Shown: positions 1 through 12,269 of the stretch, piece by piece
How the letters are laid out: the number at the start of each line of letters is the position of its first letter
Numbering within the stretch: position 1 is the stretch's first letter
DNA from: Capsicum annuum
Lineage: Eukaryota; Streptophyta; Magnoliopsida; Solanales; Solanaceae
Assembly: GCF_002878395.1 (NCBI RefSeq)
Contig: NC_061114.1
Span: 165,119,448-165,183,447 of the forward strand
DNA length: 64,000 bases
Direction of reading: 5' to 3'
Program-made: the position numbers and the translations under genes
Notes under the pieces: model-generated
Told to the model about the DNA's origin: nothing
Databases searched by the model: none
What the model saw: the letters and a program-made list of their open reading frames with translations, nothing else

Positions 1-2329
1 TATAGTTTCAAGTGTTACATCATACATACCTAAGTATCGGTAAGATTCATTCACCTTGCTTCAAATAAAGATTTTGAATTATGTCTATTCTCATGTTTCA
101 AGTGCCCTCTCCAGAAAGAATGTCTCATTTTTACACCTATTTGAGTATTTTTTCCTTTTGAATTTAGAGACGTCCAGAAATATGCACTCACACTCAAAAA
201 GAAGTTCAGTGAATACAGTTGTGATACCATAGACTTGGCCTTCATGTAAGTATTCACTAATATGAGAACACTTAGAATAAGATCTTGTAGGACTTGTTAT
301 CTGCTCGTGATGTAGGCTTGGGGATGGGTAGTATGATATTTGGGATGAAAGTGACTTATTCCTCGATGAGCGTTGCACTATATTTGTGCTTTTAACCTTT
401 GTTGCATTTTGACGTTTGATTTTATTTACTGTGCTTCTTTGTCCCTTGTTTTGTATTTGCTTTGACTTTGTTTAAATCTTGTGCTGGAGTTTTTCCCCTT
501 ATTTTTTATGAAAGTATTTTTTTGATGATTCTCCACCTTTGTAGAGTTCTCTCCACTTTTTTCTTGTTTTTAAGGGGGTTTTGCTCCTTTTCTTTGAGGT
601 CGTCTTTTCATCTTTGCCCTTTGGGGACTCTATATCCTTTGCCTTTGGCCGCTTTGATCTTGAATCTTCATTTGCAATTTGCATATATTTAGTGCGCTCA
701 AGGAGATGGGTCAAGAAAGGGATAGTGCATATAAGTACTCAAAAGTTACAGGCTCATATGTGGTTATCCAAAGAGGAGGTTTCAGGATCAAAGGGCAAAT
801 GCTAGGTATTGATTTCATTTAGTAGGCTATGGCAGGAACAATCGGGTCAAGGATGGCCTACAATCCTTTCCTAAACCAAGTGTAACTCAAAATTTTGTCT
901 CAACAAATATTTAGGCCAAGTTTAAGATCAACAATACAATGCAATGAACTAATCTAAATCTCACCACACAATGCACTTAAAATGATGAGATTGGCTTAGT
1001 TCTTATCTTAGATGTATGCAAGAGAATTTTCGAGTGTCACTCAGGTTTGAATAAAGGTACCAAAAGGATCTATGATTTACCATGACCTTGGTCTTTTTCA
1101 TCATACCAATATGTTCTTTCTCATGCATACTCCTGACCGTGTTGGTTCCAATCATGTCAAAATTCTATTTTTTTATTTATTTAAAAAAAATATGCTCTTT
1201 CTCATGCATACTCATGACCATGTTGGTACCGAATGAGGGTTGCCTATGTATCTTGTGAAAGCAAGAATCATGTCTGCGTAGTTTAGGCAAATTTGTAAAT
1301 TTGTATGTCGCATGTGTAAATGTAAAGAGTGGTGGTCATCCTTGAAAATAATATGAAAGACGATCAGGAAGGAATTGCTTGTAGCATCAAAATTATTCCG
1401 ATCAGACGATCGAGAGGACGGATGTCAATCATGAGGAGGGTTTTGAAACTACTTCAATATATAGGTAAGATTGGGAAGGTCAGATATTGAAGAAGTCATG
1501 ATCTTATTTCGCCGCAGTTGACAATATTATTATGACTAAAATAGTGTTGAACCCTTGCTTTTGAAATTAAAGATTAATACGCCATAAATTTAATGATTTA
1601 CAACATTTGGAAAAAGAAGCTAGGTAGTTTTGAATCAAAATTGGGTGAGGATCAGAAAGTAGGCAGGCTAGGCACTAATGTTATTGGGATTTGGATTTGA
1701 GTTAATTATTTGCGCTCTTTGGAAACCCTTGAAGAGCGTCTTTGAATTGTTTCATAAAATTGTCCAGTTTGAATACCAGAGAAATTATTCTGAAATAATG
1801 AAGAGATAGAATCCTAATACAGGGCTGTCTATGTAACTTGCCAGGACAAGAACCAGGTCAAAACGTAGTTCAAACTCTTATTTTATTTTTATGATTTTCT
1901 ATATAGCATGATTTATTTCTAGAATAGAAATTTTTCCTAAATAGTCGAGAGAGGGACTGAATAATTGTGAAAAGATACACTAACCTAAATGTGTTAATTC
2001 TGAAACTATGAAATTCAAAGAAGGTTTGGGGGAGTGTAAGACATCCCTCGCGTGAACCACGGTGTGTGAAGTATATGGTTAAAGACTCGATGAGATTGTG
2101 ATTATGATTAAATAAAGTAAAAAATAATGTGTAGAAGTTTTCATAATCTACAGGTATAGTGTATTGAACAAGTAATGAATAAAAGAATTAATAAAACAAT
2201 AAAACCAGCTTGTGCAAGTAATATAAAGAATTTATGAGCAAATACACATAATTTGCAGTGTGAAACAGGTAAAGAATTAAAGAATTTAATCATAGACAAA
2301 AATGTAAAGATACCACCCTCAATTAAATA
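1..2329. other. repeat-derived non-coding stretch
   Basis: I see no supported gene here; every reading frame is short and none resembles a known protein. The stretch looks like decayed retrotransposon DNA. Two related phrases, near 1221-1310 ('GGGTTGCCTATGTATCTTG' followed by a 'GTAGTTTAGGCAAA' block) and near 1820-1875 ('GGCTGTCTATGTAACTTG' followed by 'GTAGTTCAAAC'), are diverged copies of one repeat. I associate that repeat with Solanaceae LTR-type elements from memory. No LTR boundary could be fixed. Confidence 0.4.
1110..1232. repeat. imperfect direct duplication, two units
   Basis: A segment of about 40 bp occurs twice, at roughly 1110-1150 and 1191-1232. Both copies contain 'CTTTCTCATGCATACTC' followed by 'TGACC.TGTTGGT.CC'. 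A T-rich then A-rich spacer separates them. This is a short local duplication with no coding content. Confidence 0.6.
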
Positions 2330-2640
2330 ATTGAGTCTATTGTGGTTAGAACTTGCTGTTGCAATCCCTAGCGGAGTCACCATTCTGTCATGCCCAGTTT
2401 TTGCCGAAGTTAAACAAAACATGACGTATGGACTCTAAATGAATTGAAATTTTGTACAAGGTCATCACCTAATTTTTAAAGAAAAAAATAAAACCTATTT
2501 ATTTGTTAATACGTGTGACTAATATTTTTTAGTCTGTGAAAATCAATTTAAAATTGTAGGTAAGGTTTCAAGTTATTTCGAAGGGAAGGGGTTAGGCACC
2601 CTTCAAAATCCACAAATGTGATACCCTGCTAAACTAAATT
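2330..2640. mobile_element. LTR-retrotransposon-like fragment
   Basis: This block contains 'GTCATGCCCAGTTTTTGCC', 'TCACCTAATTTTTAAAG' and 'GGGAAGGGGTTAGGCACCCT'. I recognise this phrase order from abundant Solanaceae LTR elements; that is recollection and was not checked. There is no coding potential and no clear TG...CA boundary, so I call only a fragment. Confidence 0.35.
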
Positions 2641-3404
2641 TATCAATGAGGGGGGAGGTATAAATATTTAAATAATGTAAAGGTATAGTATATTAAGTAT
2701 ATAAATAAATTTATTGTTATGAAAATATGTAAAATATACATATAAAAATGTACATCTTTCATGTGAAAAGAAAAGGTATTTTGTGACGTATAAAAATAAA
2801 GTATCTTTTATGTACTATAAAAAGAAAAAATATTTTGCAAATAATACTATCTACTTGATCAAAATTGCAGAGAGCAAAATAAAAATATTACTTGAGAAGA
2901 AAAACTATACAATGTTTATGATGTAACTATGTGAATTAATTGATTAAGTTAACTTGTTTATGTGAGCGGACTAAGTTTTCCTAAAAAATCGTTAACGAAT
3001 ATGTAAGTAAAAATATCTGTGCCCGACGCCTAAAAAGTAAAATTTTTACCATGGTTGATATTTGCACAAGAATAAATTCAAACTCTCTTTTTGAATGCTA
3101 TTTTTGACAAGTATTTTTGAGAACCTATACAGGCACGTTAGCAGTAAAGAAAAATAAATTAAAAACTATGTGAGCATATACATAAAAATAGAAAGTTTTT
3201 ATTTAAGAGTGGGCTCGAATTAGATTTTAGATAAGCCATAACTACAAAGTGGTTGCTCGTTTTATCAGTTATCCTAAACCGTCTTGCCAAGATACGAATC
3301 GTAAAATCCTTTATGTTGTCATGATATTTTAAAGATTTCATTATCGCCCAAATTTATTTATTTTTGTTATGTATTTGTATAAATAATGTCCGTTTTTTAT
3401 TTGG
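2641..3404. other. AT-rich stretch, no gene seen
   Basis: This stretch is strongly AT-rich and probably continues the surrounding LTR-type repeat. I see no open frame with protein similarity, no RNA gene and no clear repeat boundary. Confidence 0.4.
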
Positions 3405-3780
3405 GGAGGCCTCAAAAATTGATGGAGAATTTCTTCATCGGCCATGTACTGGTACTTTGATATAAAATAAGTAAATTTGAGAAAATAAAATGGGTCTTTT
3501 GTTACGGGGTGGCCTCAAAAATCCGACTGAAAGATATTGTTATTGTCCAAGTGTCGGTCCTTGATATAAAATAATAAATTTGAGAAAATAAAGTTCGTCT
3601 TTTGTAATGTAATGGCGTCGAAAATCCAACGGAGAGATATTGTATCGACCAGTATTTTTTTAATGTAAATAAGTAAACTTTGAGAAATAAAAATTCATCT
3701 TGGTATGGGGTGGCCTCAAAAATCCGACAGAAAGATATTGTCATCGGTCATTGTTAGTGTAGTATTTATTTGATATCAGT
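3405..3780. repeat. tandem repeat, four units of about 100-106 bp
   Basis: Four diverged units follow each other, starting near 3407, 3513, 3612 and 3712. Each begins with a variant of 'GGCCTCAAAAATCCGAC', then 'GAAAGATATTGT', a 'TCGGTC' element, 'TTGATATAAAATAAGTAAA' and 'TTTGAGAAAATAAA'. The first and third units are the most diverged. The array is non-coding and lies in the LTR-like region, so it may be a minisatellite within a retrotransposon. Confidence 0.7.
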
Positions 3781-5222
3781 GTAGTAAATTACAAAGCAAC
3801 AAAGGGATAAAATGTCCAAAACAACCAAAAGAATCAGCCAAACAAAATAACCTCCGAAGTAAATTTTTCAAGTAAAAAATCGACTCCAAATTAGCCAAAC
3901 AGTCCAGATTCAGTCCACCAATCATGAAACAAGAAAAATAGCTAACATACGATAAAGCAATAGTCTAGAACCAGATGAAAAAATAGAGCATAATCAGATC
4001 GACATTTATGGAGTTAGACGTAAAAATAAAGTTTTCATCGAATATTAAACTATTTTGGATAGATCCACGAAACATTAACACATAACATACTAAAAACATC
4101 GAAACTCAATCTTCCAAAGGTGAAAAGTTGAATCAATAACAAATATCAACTTTTCTTCAATGGCTCTCACCGGAGCGATGCCGGAAAATGATCGAAATCT
4201 GACCTTATCTGGCCTGCCATAGCGTGGCAGTGGCAAGAAAAAATAGAAAAATAGTAGTAGCAGTGGCGGTTTCAGGCTGGATCTCACCGATCGTCTGGTA
4301 GTTTTTTGGATGAAGCTCGCCCATTGGTGGTCAACTCTGCCGTAGCGCAGCAAAAGAAAAGAGAGGAAGGGGCAGCATAGTGTATTTAGTGAATGAAAAC
4401 TCACTGATCGTTACCTGCGGTGAGCCAGTAGTGGGAGAGGGAAGAGAGAAGGCGAGAGGAGAATGTGGTAGTGGTATTAATGTGCTCCTATGGAGCTTCA
4501 CCGAAGAAGGAGCAGCGGCGATGGTTGCCTGGTTCTGAGAGAGAAAATGAGGAAAAGAAAGGGGAAGTAGTTGACTTTGTGTTTGTGTGTGTATTGTGTA
4601 TTTTGATAGATATAAGAAAGAGGAAAAGTATATGTGGGTAGTTAAAATGTGTGCATAAAAAATGTATGGATATTTGTGAATATTTATTTTTTGTGTATTT
4701 TGTGTATGTGTGAATTGTATGTGTATTTGAGAGAGAAAGAAAAATATATGGGGATGAAAAAATATGTGTGTAAAATTGTCTTTCCATGACCCTATTTATA
4801 ACAAATTGGACACTCATTATTATTCAATGGATAAAAAGGTGTTCCCTCTTTTCATATTAGGGCACCCTTTGATCTTTAGGTTATTAACCAATGAATTTTC
4901 ATTCTTTTGACCAACGGACAAAGTTATTTCCAAAGGAGAGTGTCATTGAGTTATCATTTTTAGATGTGACAAAACATTATTGTATTGTCGTTGTCGAATG
5001 TGACAAAATATTAAATTATTATACTGTGTAAAAATAATTGATTCGACTTAGCATTTGTGGACTGTAAAAAGTGTAGAAATTGATTTGTAATTATGAAAAA
5101 TGTAAGGAATGTTGAAAATATTTTTAAAATGTAATTAATTGAAAATATGATATCATATCATGTACGTGTGTAGATGATTGCGAAAAATGTTTAAAATGAT
5201 ACTGAATTGATGAAAATCCCAA
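3781..5222. other. non-coding repeat-like stretch
   Basis: No supported gene. The part at 4090-4560 is less AT-rich than its surroundings and reads like untranslated leader or LTR sequence of a retrotransposon. It is followed by a GTGT/GTAT-rich section to about 4770. The last 200 bp lead into the Ty3/gypsy coding remnant and may be its eroded upstream pol or protease region. Confidence 0.35.
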
Positions 5223-7380
5223 TGTACAGAGAATTTTGCTGGGCATGACACTAGGGTAGATCTGATTAATTTAGACATGGTAGATTTTGATGTCATCTTG
5301 GGTATGGATTGGTTATCTCTTTACTATGTTGTCCTACACTGTTATGCTAAGAATGTGAACTTGACTCCATCGGGTATGCCCAGGATAGCTTTAAAGGGTG
5401 CACTTTATTCGGGTCCTAAGAGAGTTATATCTTTCCTTCAGGCTCATCATTTGATACAAAGAGGATGTTTGTCTTACTTAGCCCATATTTGTGTTACTAG
5501 TGTTGCTTTCCCGCCTTCTTTGGATTCTATTCGCATTGTCCATGAGTTCAGGGATGTTTTTCCTATAGCTTTGTGTGGTATGCCTCTGGATCATTATATT
5601 AAATTTGCAATTAATGTTGAGTTAGGCACCAAGCCCATCTCTATTCCTCCTTATAGGATAGCCCCAACAGAGTTGAATAAATTGAAGGATCAGTTATAAG
5701 AGTTGTTGGATAAGGGATTTATCTAACCTAATATATTACCTTAGGGTGCGCCTGTCTTGTTTGTGAAGAAAAAGGATGGGTCGATGCATATGTGTATTGA
5801 TTATCAGTAGTTGAATAAGGTGAAAATTAAGAATAAGTATCTTCTTTCTCGTATTAATGATTTGTTTGATCAACTTTAGGATTCTTTAGTTTTTTTCAAA
5901 AATTGATTTGAGGTCCGTATATCACCAATTGAGGATTAGAGCTTTGGATATTACTAAGAAAAATTTTTGTAAGTGGTATAGTGATTATGAGTTCTTGGTC
6001 ACGTTCTTTGAGTTGACCAATGCTTCAGCCACATTCATAGAGTTGATGAACCAGGTATTTCAATCATATCTCGGCTCCTTTATTATTATATTTATGGTGA
6101 TATCTTGGTTTATACAAAGAGTAAGGTCAATCATGCAGAGCATTTGCGGATTGTGCTTCAGAGATTGAGGGATGAGAAGTTGTATGCTAAGTTCTCCAAG
6201 TGTGAGTTTTGGTTAGATTCTCTCTCTTTCTTGTGTCATGTGATGACTAAGGATAGTATTATGGTCGATCTGGCCAAGATTACAATAGTTCGTGATTGGG
6301 CTAGGACTACTTCTCTAACCGAGATTTGGAGCATTATTGGTTTGGCAAGTTACTATCCGTGCTTTGTTAAGGGTTTTCCATCTATTGCAGCTCCATTGAC
6401 CAAGTTGACTCAGAAGAAGATTTCCTTTTAGTGGATCGATGCTTGTGAGGCGAGCTTTTAAAAGTTCAAGGATTTGTTAGCTTTAGCTCCTATCTTGACT
6501 TTGCCTAGGGAGGGCATGGGTTTTACAACCTTTTGTGATACTTTAGATATTGGGTTAGGTGATGTGTTGATGCAGGAGGGTAGGTGATTGTGTATGCTTC
6601 TCATCAGTTAAATCCCCTTGAGAGGAATTACTCTACCCATGATTTAGAGTTGTGTGTGATTGTTTTAACTCTGAAGATGTGAAGGCACTACTTGTATGGA
6701 GTCTGTGTGAGATCTTCTCAGATCATCATAGCCTTTTGTATTTATTCACCTAATGAGACGTTAATAAAAGGCAGCATTGTTGACTTGATTTTTGTAAGGA
6801 TTATGACCTTATAATTCTCTATCATCCGAGCAAAGCTAATATGGTTGTGGATGCCATGACCCTAAAGGCGACTAAAATGGGTAGTTTGGCACATCTTTTA
6901 ACCCAGGAGAGTCCTTTGGCCTTAGAGGTTTAGTCTTTGGTTAACCAGATGGTTAGGCTATATATTTTGACACCTGGTCGTGTTTTGGCATTTGTGAAAG
7001 CTAGGTCCTTCTTGATAGAGAATACTTGGTCTCATCAGTTTGATGATGTCGGATTAAGAGTGATTCAGGATATGGTGTTGAGTGGTGAGGCTAACGAAGC
7101 CTTACTTGATTTAAATGGCGTTTTGAGGATTGGAGGCCGAGTTTATGTGCCATAAGTGGGTGATTGGGTGAGATTAATCTTGCAGGAGGCTCACTGTTCC
7201 AGGTTTCCATTCATCCGAGAGTGACTAAGATATATCATGATTTAAGATGGCAATACTGGTGGGGTGGTATGAGGAAGGATGTAGCCACTTTGTAGCTTCA
7301 TATGTAGCCAATTTTGTAGCTCGTTGCCTATGTTGCAAGCAAATCCTAAATGAATTGTGCCAATAGCTCCTAAAATTCAA
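5223..7380 (+). pseudogene. Ty3/gypsy pol remnant (protease end, RT, RNase H, integrase zinc finger)
   Basis: Translated pieces read in retrotransposon order. 5277-5699 gives the protease end ('DFDVILGMDWL') and the lead-in to reverse transcriptase. 5700-5900 gives 'GAPVLFVKKKDGS' and a 'CIDY' block with 'LNKV', typical of RT. 5908-6431 continues RT ('YHQLRI', 'AKFSKCEFW') with two frame changes. 6431-6700 resembles RNase H, and 6937-7330 resembles the integrase HHCC region, ending before the catalytic core. Many stop codons and frameshifts interrupt it, so it cannot encode an enzyme. In the family this polyprotein copies element RNA to DNA and inserts it in the nucleus. Lineage within gypsy is not assigned; the domain order fits a chromovirus. 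Confidence 0.85.
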
Positions 7381-9667
7381 TTTTAGGTTGGTAACATGGT
7401 TGTTGTAGTTTTATGAATTTTATATCTCATTTCTACCCTCGATTCAGAAAGTTGTGAAATTAGATCTTGGGGGTCAATTTTGTAAAATAATATTTTTTTA
7501 AAAATCTGATAGCGCCATTGAGTCCAGAGTGTCGAATTAGTCTAGTAGCATATTTCGTTTGTAATCTAGAGATTTCGAATGAATCCTAAGGAACCCACCA
7601 AAAACTAGAATAATTCTAAGTTTGATGGTGCATCATCATCTAAGGCTATCGCTTAAGCGACCTAGAGGCTGCTTCAGCGACCCTAGTGAGTAGCCTCAAT
7701 GTTTCTTAAGCGACTAAGCAACCAAGAGGTCACATAAGCGACCCATGTTGATAGAGTCTATTGTCGCTTAAGTGACTATCTGGTCACTTAAGTGATCATA
7801 GCTGGTACAACATATAAAAATCTTTTTTTCTCAATTTTTAATCGTTTTTTAGACTTGGAGCTTTGGATTTTAGAATTTTTGGGTGATTTCTTCCATTTTC
7901 AAGCTTGGGTAAGTTCTAAATCCCTATTTCAATTATTTTTCATCAATTCTTGTTATTTAAAGTTTATTAAAACTCGATTCCAAATATGAAATTTGAGAAT
8001 TTTGGCCTGGAAGGCCTAAATTTAGAATTTCTTTGATTTAGACCTCAATTTCAACCGGTATTCACTTTGGTTTATTTCAATAGGTTCCTTTAATCTCGGG
8101 GAATATATTTTTAAACTAAAATTATGGTTTTATCCTTCTTTTTCAAAAATTTATTTTGGGGATCTGTTTTGATACCGACTCAGAAATAAGAAATATGGGT
8201 ATCATTGGCTTTTTTTCAACGTGTAGATTCTATATTTGTATGTTTTATTTGATTTTGAGGTAGTGCATAAGGAAGGCTTTATGATTGAAGGCTTTCGAAG
8301 TCGGTTTTCTGCATTTGAGGTAGTTTATGACTTAACTTTCTCCAGACTAGGTTGGGTAGTTAATACTGGTATAAAAGCATGTTATGGGTATGGGAACCAA
8401 TCATGAAAATATCGTTATTACTATTTATGCATGTGTGGGGGTGTATTTGTTGTTATTTTATGGATTTGAGGCATTATTTGCTATGTGTGGTTGTATGGGA
8501 TCTTATATGATATTATTGGCCTAGTATTTGTACAATTAGTTATGCTTCTTGGTGGAAATCATCTAAATTGGAAATTATGTGGTATCAAATGGCAATTTAT
8601 GGTATATATTACTCTATTGGTACATGAACTACGTTGGCTCATGGATGGTTGGCTTATTGAGTGGTTTTTTCCTCACGTACTTGATCTATTGGCTGGATTA
8701 TGGAAATTCTCATTCTGGTTGATCGTAACCATTCATCCTTATATCATATACATTCATGAAATATTTGTATCACTGTGGAAATGGAAATACTGGTTTTTCT
8801 AACAAAAATGTAACATCATTAAAAATCCTTTGCCAATGTATGTGCCGAAGAGGAGTTATAAATATTGGATTAGTATTGGATATTGGATTGTATATAGGTT
8901 GATGAACCCCCTGTAGATCCTGCCTTGAGAGCCTAGATTGGTAGGTGTATAGGAGGTTATGCGACAACCTTGTGCATCACATCATTGTCTTCATTCCATT
9001 CCATACTTTGTGTGCATAATGTGTTGTATTTTCGTTCTTGACTTGATATCTATCTATTTGGGTTTCTTTTTTGTACTTTTATTTGGTATATATGTATATT
9101 GTAGAACTATCAGTGGAGACGGTAGGGCTACCATTTGAGATAATTTTTGTTAGCAGGTGAAGTAACTGTAGTGTGCACATTATATTCTTTGTTTTTTACT
9201 TTACTTGATCGGCCTATGATACCTACTAAGTACAAGTGGATCGTTCTTTCCTACTGTACCCTTTCGGTGTAAATCTAGGTACAAGTGCACCGCACGATAG
9301 CTGATTCAAATGCTGTTTGGAGCATTTTTGAGGTAGCAATCGGTCTATGTTTCCAGAGTTGATCTACTACCTCCTTTTGTTTAGTTTATGTCTTGTTTTT
9401 TTACACAAAGACAGATTATGTTCTTTTTAGACTATCAGTTATATATTTTGATCTTACACTGTGACAGCAGATTTTGGGATATTTTATGGTATTATTGTTA
9501 TGTATTTATCGCTATTATCATAGTTGTATGGTTCAAATTGATTCTAGAAGCATTGCCTTGGGATTTGATATTTTCTTCTCATTTTATATCAATTTGGGTG
9601 ATTCACTTACTTGTCAAGGCTTACCGCGACAAGTGTCATCATAACTCTTAATTCTTGGATCGTGACA
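7381..9667 (+). mobile_element. probable 3' LTR region of the gypsy remnant
   Basis: This non-coding block follows the pol remnant in the same orientation. Its right end, 'GGATCGTGACA' at about 9657-9667, matches how I remember a common Solanaceae gypsy LTR ending. The text before it ('CCTACTAAGTAC', 'CTACCTCC') also fits. I could not fix the left LTR boundary or see a second LTR in the window, so the length is uncertain. Short open frames at 8485-8802 and 9388-9651 have no recognisable similarity. The block cuts off the 5' part of the PPR pseudogene that starts just after it. Confidence 0.45.
7643..7800. repeat. cluster of 'CGCTTAAGCGA'-like palindromic words
   Basis: Within about 150 bp the word 'TCGCTTAAGCGACC' and degenerate copies recur at about 7648, 7710, 7729, 7764 and 7784 (for example 'TTCTTAAGCGACTAAGC', 'GTCGCTTAAGTGAC', 'GTCACTTAAGTGATC'). 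The core is a perfect palindrome. The cluster sits in the LTR-like block, where such repeats could be protein-binding sites or remnants of a minisatellite. Confidence 0.6.
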
Positions 9668-9689
9668 GTACATCACATACGGTGATTTT

Positions 9690-10660
9690 TTCAGGCCCAA
9701 ATTAATATTTGACAGATTTTATCCTAAAGATGTGTTCATGTGGAATTTTATCATAACAGGTTATGCTCAACGTAGATTAGGAGACTAAGCTAAAGAAATG
9801 TTCAGAGAAATGTGTTCTTTAGGAATTAACTCCAATGAGATTACCTTAGTTGGAGATTTTTCTGCATACAGCTACATTGGGAAAGTGAAAAAAGGGCAAG
9901 AAATCTTTGAGTCCATTAACTCAAAGTATCAGATTAAGCCAGGGACTGCACATTATGCTTGTATGGCTGGCATGTTTGGTCAAGTTGGCCGACTGAATGA
10001 GGCAATGGCTCTGATCAACAATATGGCCGTAGAATAGATGCAATCATTTGGGGTTCTTTGATGGGTGCATATAGGATGCATATGAACCTAGATTAGGCAG
10101 AAGTTATTGCAAGAAACTTATACATCTTGAACTCGAACACTCTGGGCCCTATGTTCTACATTCTAATAATTATGCATCCAAAGGTAAGTAGGTTGATGCT
10201 TCACTAGGAAGTCGATTCAGTCTTTGGAAGTGGTTAAAACATATGGTTGTAGTTGGCTTGAGGTAGACAAAAAATTCCATACGTTCACTGGTGGACAGAG
10301 CACACCTCATCCCAAGCATGATTCAATTATCAAAATGTTAGAAAAGTTGGGCCCTATGTTAAGAGAAGTTGGATATATTCCTAATGGAAGCTTTGCTTTG
10401 CATGATGTGAGGAAGAAGAAAAGTTGCATAGCTTGAATTATCTCAGTGAGAAACTAGTTGTGGTGGACTTCTTAAATTGCCTGAAGGTGTGCCTATACGA
10501 GTAATAAAAAATTACCGAGTTTGTGATGATTGCCATTCTGCTATCAAATTAATTGTTAAAGTCACAGGACGAGAGATAATTCTAAGAGATGCCAACAAAT
10601 TTGACAATCTGAAGGATGGACTATGTCCTTGCAAGGATTATTGGAGAATGCTCCACTACT
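9690..10660 (+). pseudogene. PPR-DYW protein pseudogene (C-terminal part)
   Basis: The 5' piece (9698-10037) reads 'DRFYPKDVFMWNFIITGYAQ', then 'FREMCSLGINSNEITLVG' and 'GTAHYACMAGMFGQVGRLNEA'. These are PPR P/L/S-type repeats leading into the E motif. 10224-10436 gives the E/E+ region ('GCSWLEVDKKFHTFTGG', 'LREVGYIPN'). 10477-10650 gives the DYW end ('[15 protein letters not shown]', '[12 protein letters not shown]', 'CKDYW'). PLS-class DYW proteins edit C to U in chloroplast or mitochondrial RNA. Here the frame changes between pieces, at least three stops interrupt it, and the conserved 'HSE' of the deaminase site reads 'YLSE'. The end runs past the usual terminal W. The upstream portion is missing, cut at the LTR-like block ending at 9667. 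Confidence 0.85.
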
Positions 10661-10671
10661 TGTGTGCATAA

Positions 10672-12269
10672 TTCATTAAAAAGCAGCTTTAATGGTATGG
10701 TCAATGGCGACTATGCATTAGTTTAGCAGCCAACTATATTTGCCTTTAGTCGATTATGGAAGAGTATTATAAAATCTACTAATAGTGAAAATTTTAATCT
10801 CAGATTACTGGGGTAGTACAAGTATAGAGGATATATTGTCAGCTAAAAAAAAAGACATTGGTGGACATAAAAGAATGCAATGAGTAATTAAGATAGTGTT
10901 GATTTTTGGCCAATTTTGTACGGTGAAGGGATTGGAGGATAGACACCTTGAGCTTAATATCTAAACTTATTGTAAGCAATGCTCTACACCAAGTTAGGCC
11001 TCCCATTATTGCACGTTTTCTACCTTCAGAAATTAGCCATAAGATATACTAAATTTCCTTCCAGTGTTACACTATTTAATGCTCTTCTTCTTATTCCTTT
11101 TTTTTTGGGGGGGGGGGGGGGGGGGGGGGGGGAATGTGAATTTATTTTGCATGCAGTAGAATAAAAGGCATTAGTCTCACCATGTTTATCTTTTCTTTAC
11201 TAGGTATCCCACCATATTGATTAATTTCTCTCTACCCTGTCCAAGTATTTAGTCTTTGTTCCATTAGATTTTGGCTTGGTTTTTCTTTTTCTTTCCTTTT
11301 CTTTTCTTTTTTTGTTTTTTTATTGGTAATTGTCATCTTTCTGATTTTTCTTTGCATTGTATTAGTTCACATCTATTTGAACTATTCAAATCTATATATG
11401 AATTTAAATTGACACCTTGTTATTTGGGTGCTTTAGTTTGTGTTATTTTCAATTTCTGTTTTTCATGATTTGGACGTAGGAGACAAGTATCATTTTTTAA
11501 TTTCATCTGTATTCGAATCCTTCTGTGCTTTTCCATATAAAGTACTTGACAGGAGTTTTACTCTATTTTATTGGTGAAATTGATTGGGATCATCTGGTGG
11601 CTTAAGACTACGGGTGTGATTATGATTTACTTCTTTACTTTGAAATGGAGACACACCTTAAGCTTTGTGTTTGATTCTTTTTTCTTTTTTTTTTTGTACT
11701 AAATTCAATAGATATTGATAAAAACTAATGTGTTTTTGTTTTAATCAAGTTTTTGCTCCTCAAAGCTGATGGATTTTCTATTTTACCCTTTTAATGAATA
11801 TTCAAATAAAAAATTTAGACTGTAAATACTAGCGAAGTATTTTGTCTGTTAGCAGACTAAGCAACGTTAGATTATGTATTATGTTACAAGGTGGAATCCC
11901 CATATCTTGGGCTATATCTGTGAACTGAGAGAAAAATACAGAATTTGGCACTTAGAACGAAAACAGATTTTCTACATGAAAGAAGCACTACCATTTCTCC
12001 ATGTGCTGAAAAGGGGTTGAATAAATAAAACCTAACTTTTTTCGAGGATGAAACTCTGAGAAAAAGAAATGCATTTAATCAGATGGACCATGGTGACTAA
12101 GATCAAAAAAGGTAAAGGTATGGGAATCAAAGATATAAAATGCTCAACAAAAGTTTGCTCTTAAAATGGCATAGGAGGTACAATGAGTTGGGATAAATTC
12201 TGAAAGGACTAAATTGAATTTCAGAAGAAATTTCAGTGACTGGATATAGGTAGTTTTAATTTAATCATC
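10672..12269. other. intergenic stretch, no gene seen
   Basis: No frame has recognisable similarity. T-rich tracts occur at about 11280-11320 and 11680-11700. The only notable feature is the T8G24 run at 11101-11132. The rest is ordinary AT-rich sequence between the PPR pseudogene and the next gypsy fragment. Confidence 0.4.
11101..11132. repeat. homopolymer T8 followed by G24
   Basis: Eight T are followed by 24 consecutive G (11109-11132). Such a long uninterrupted G tract is rare in plant DNA and could fold as a G-quadruplex. Its exact length is also the kind of feature that sequencing and assembly report poorly. Confidence 0.9.
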
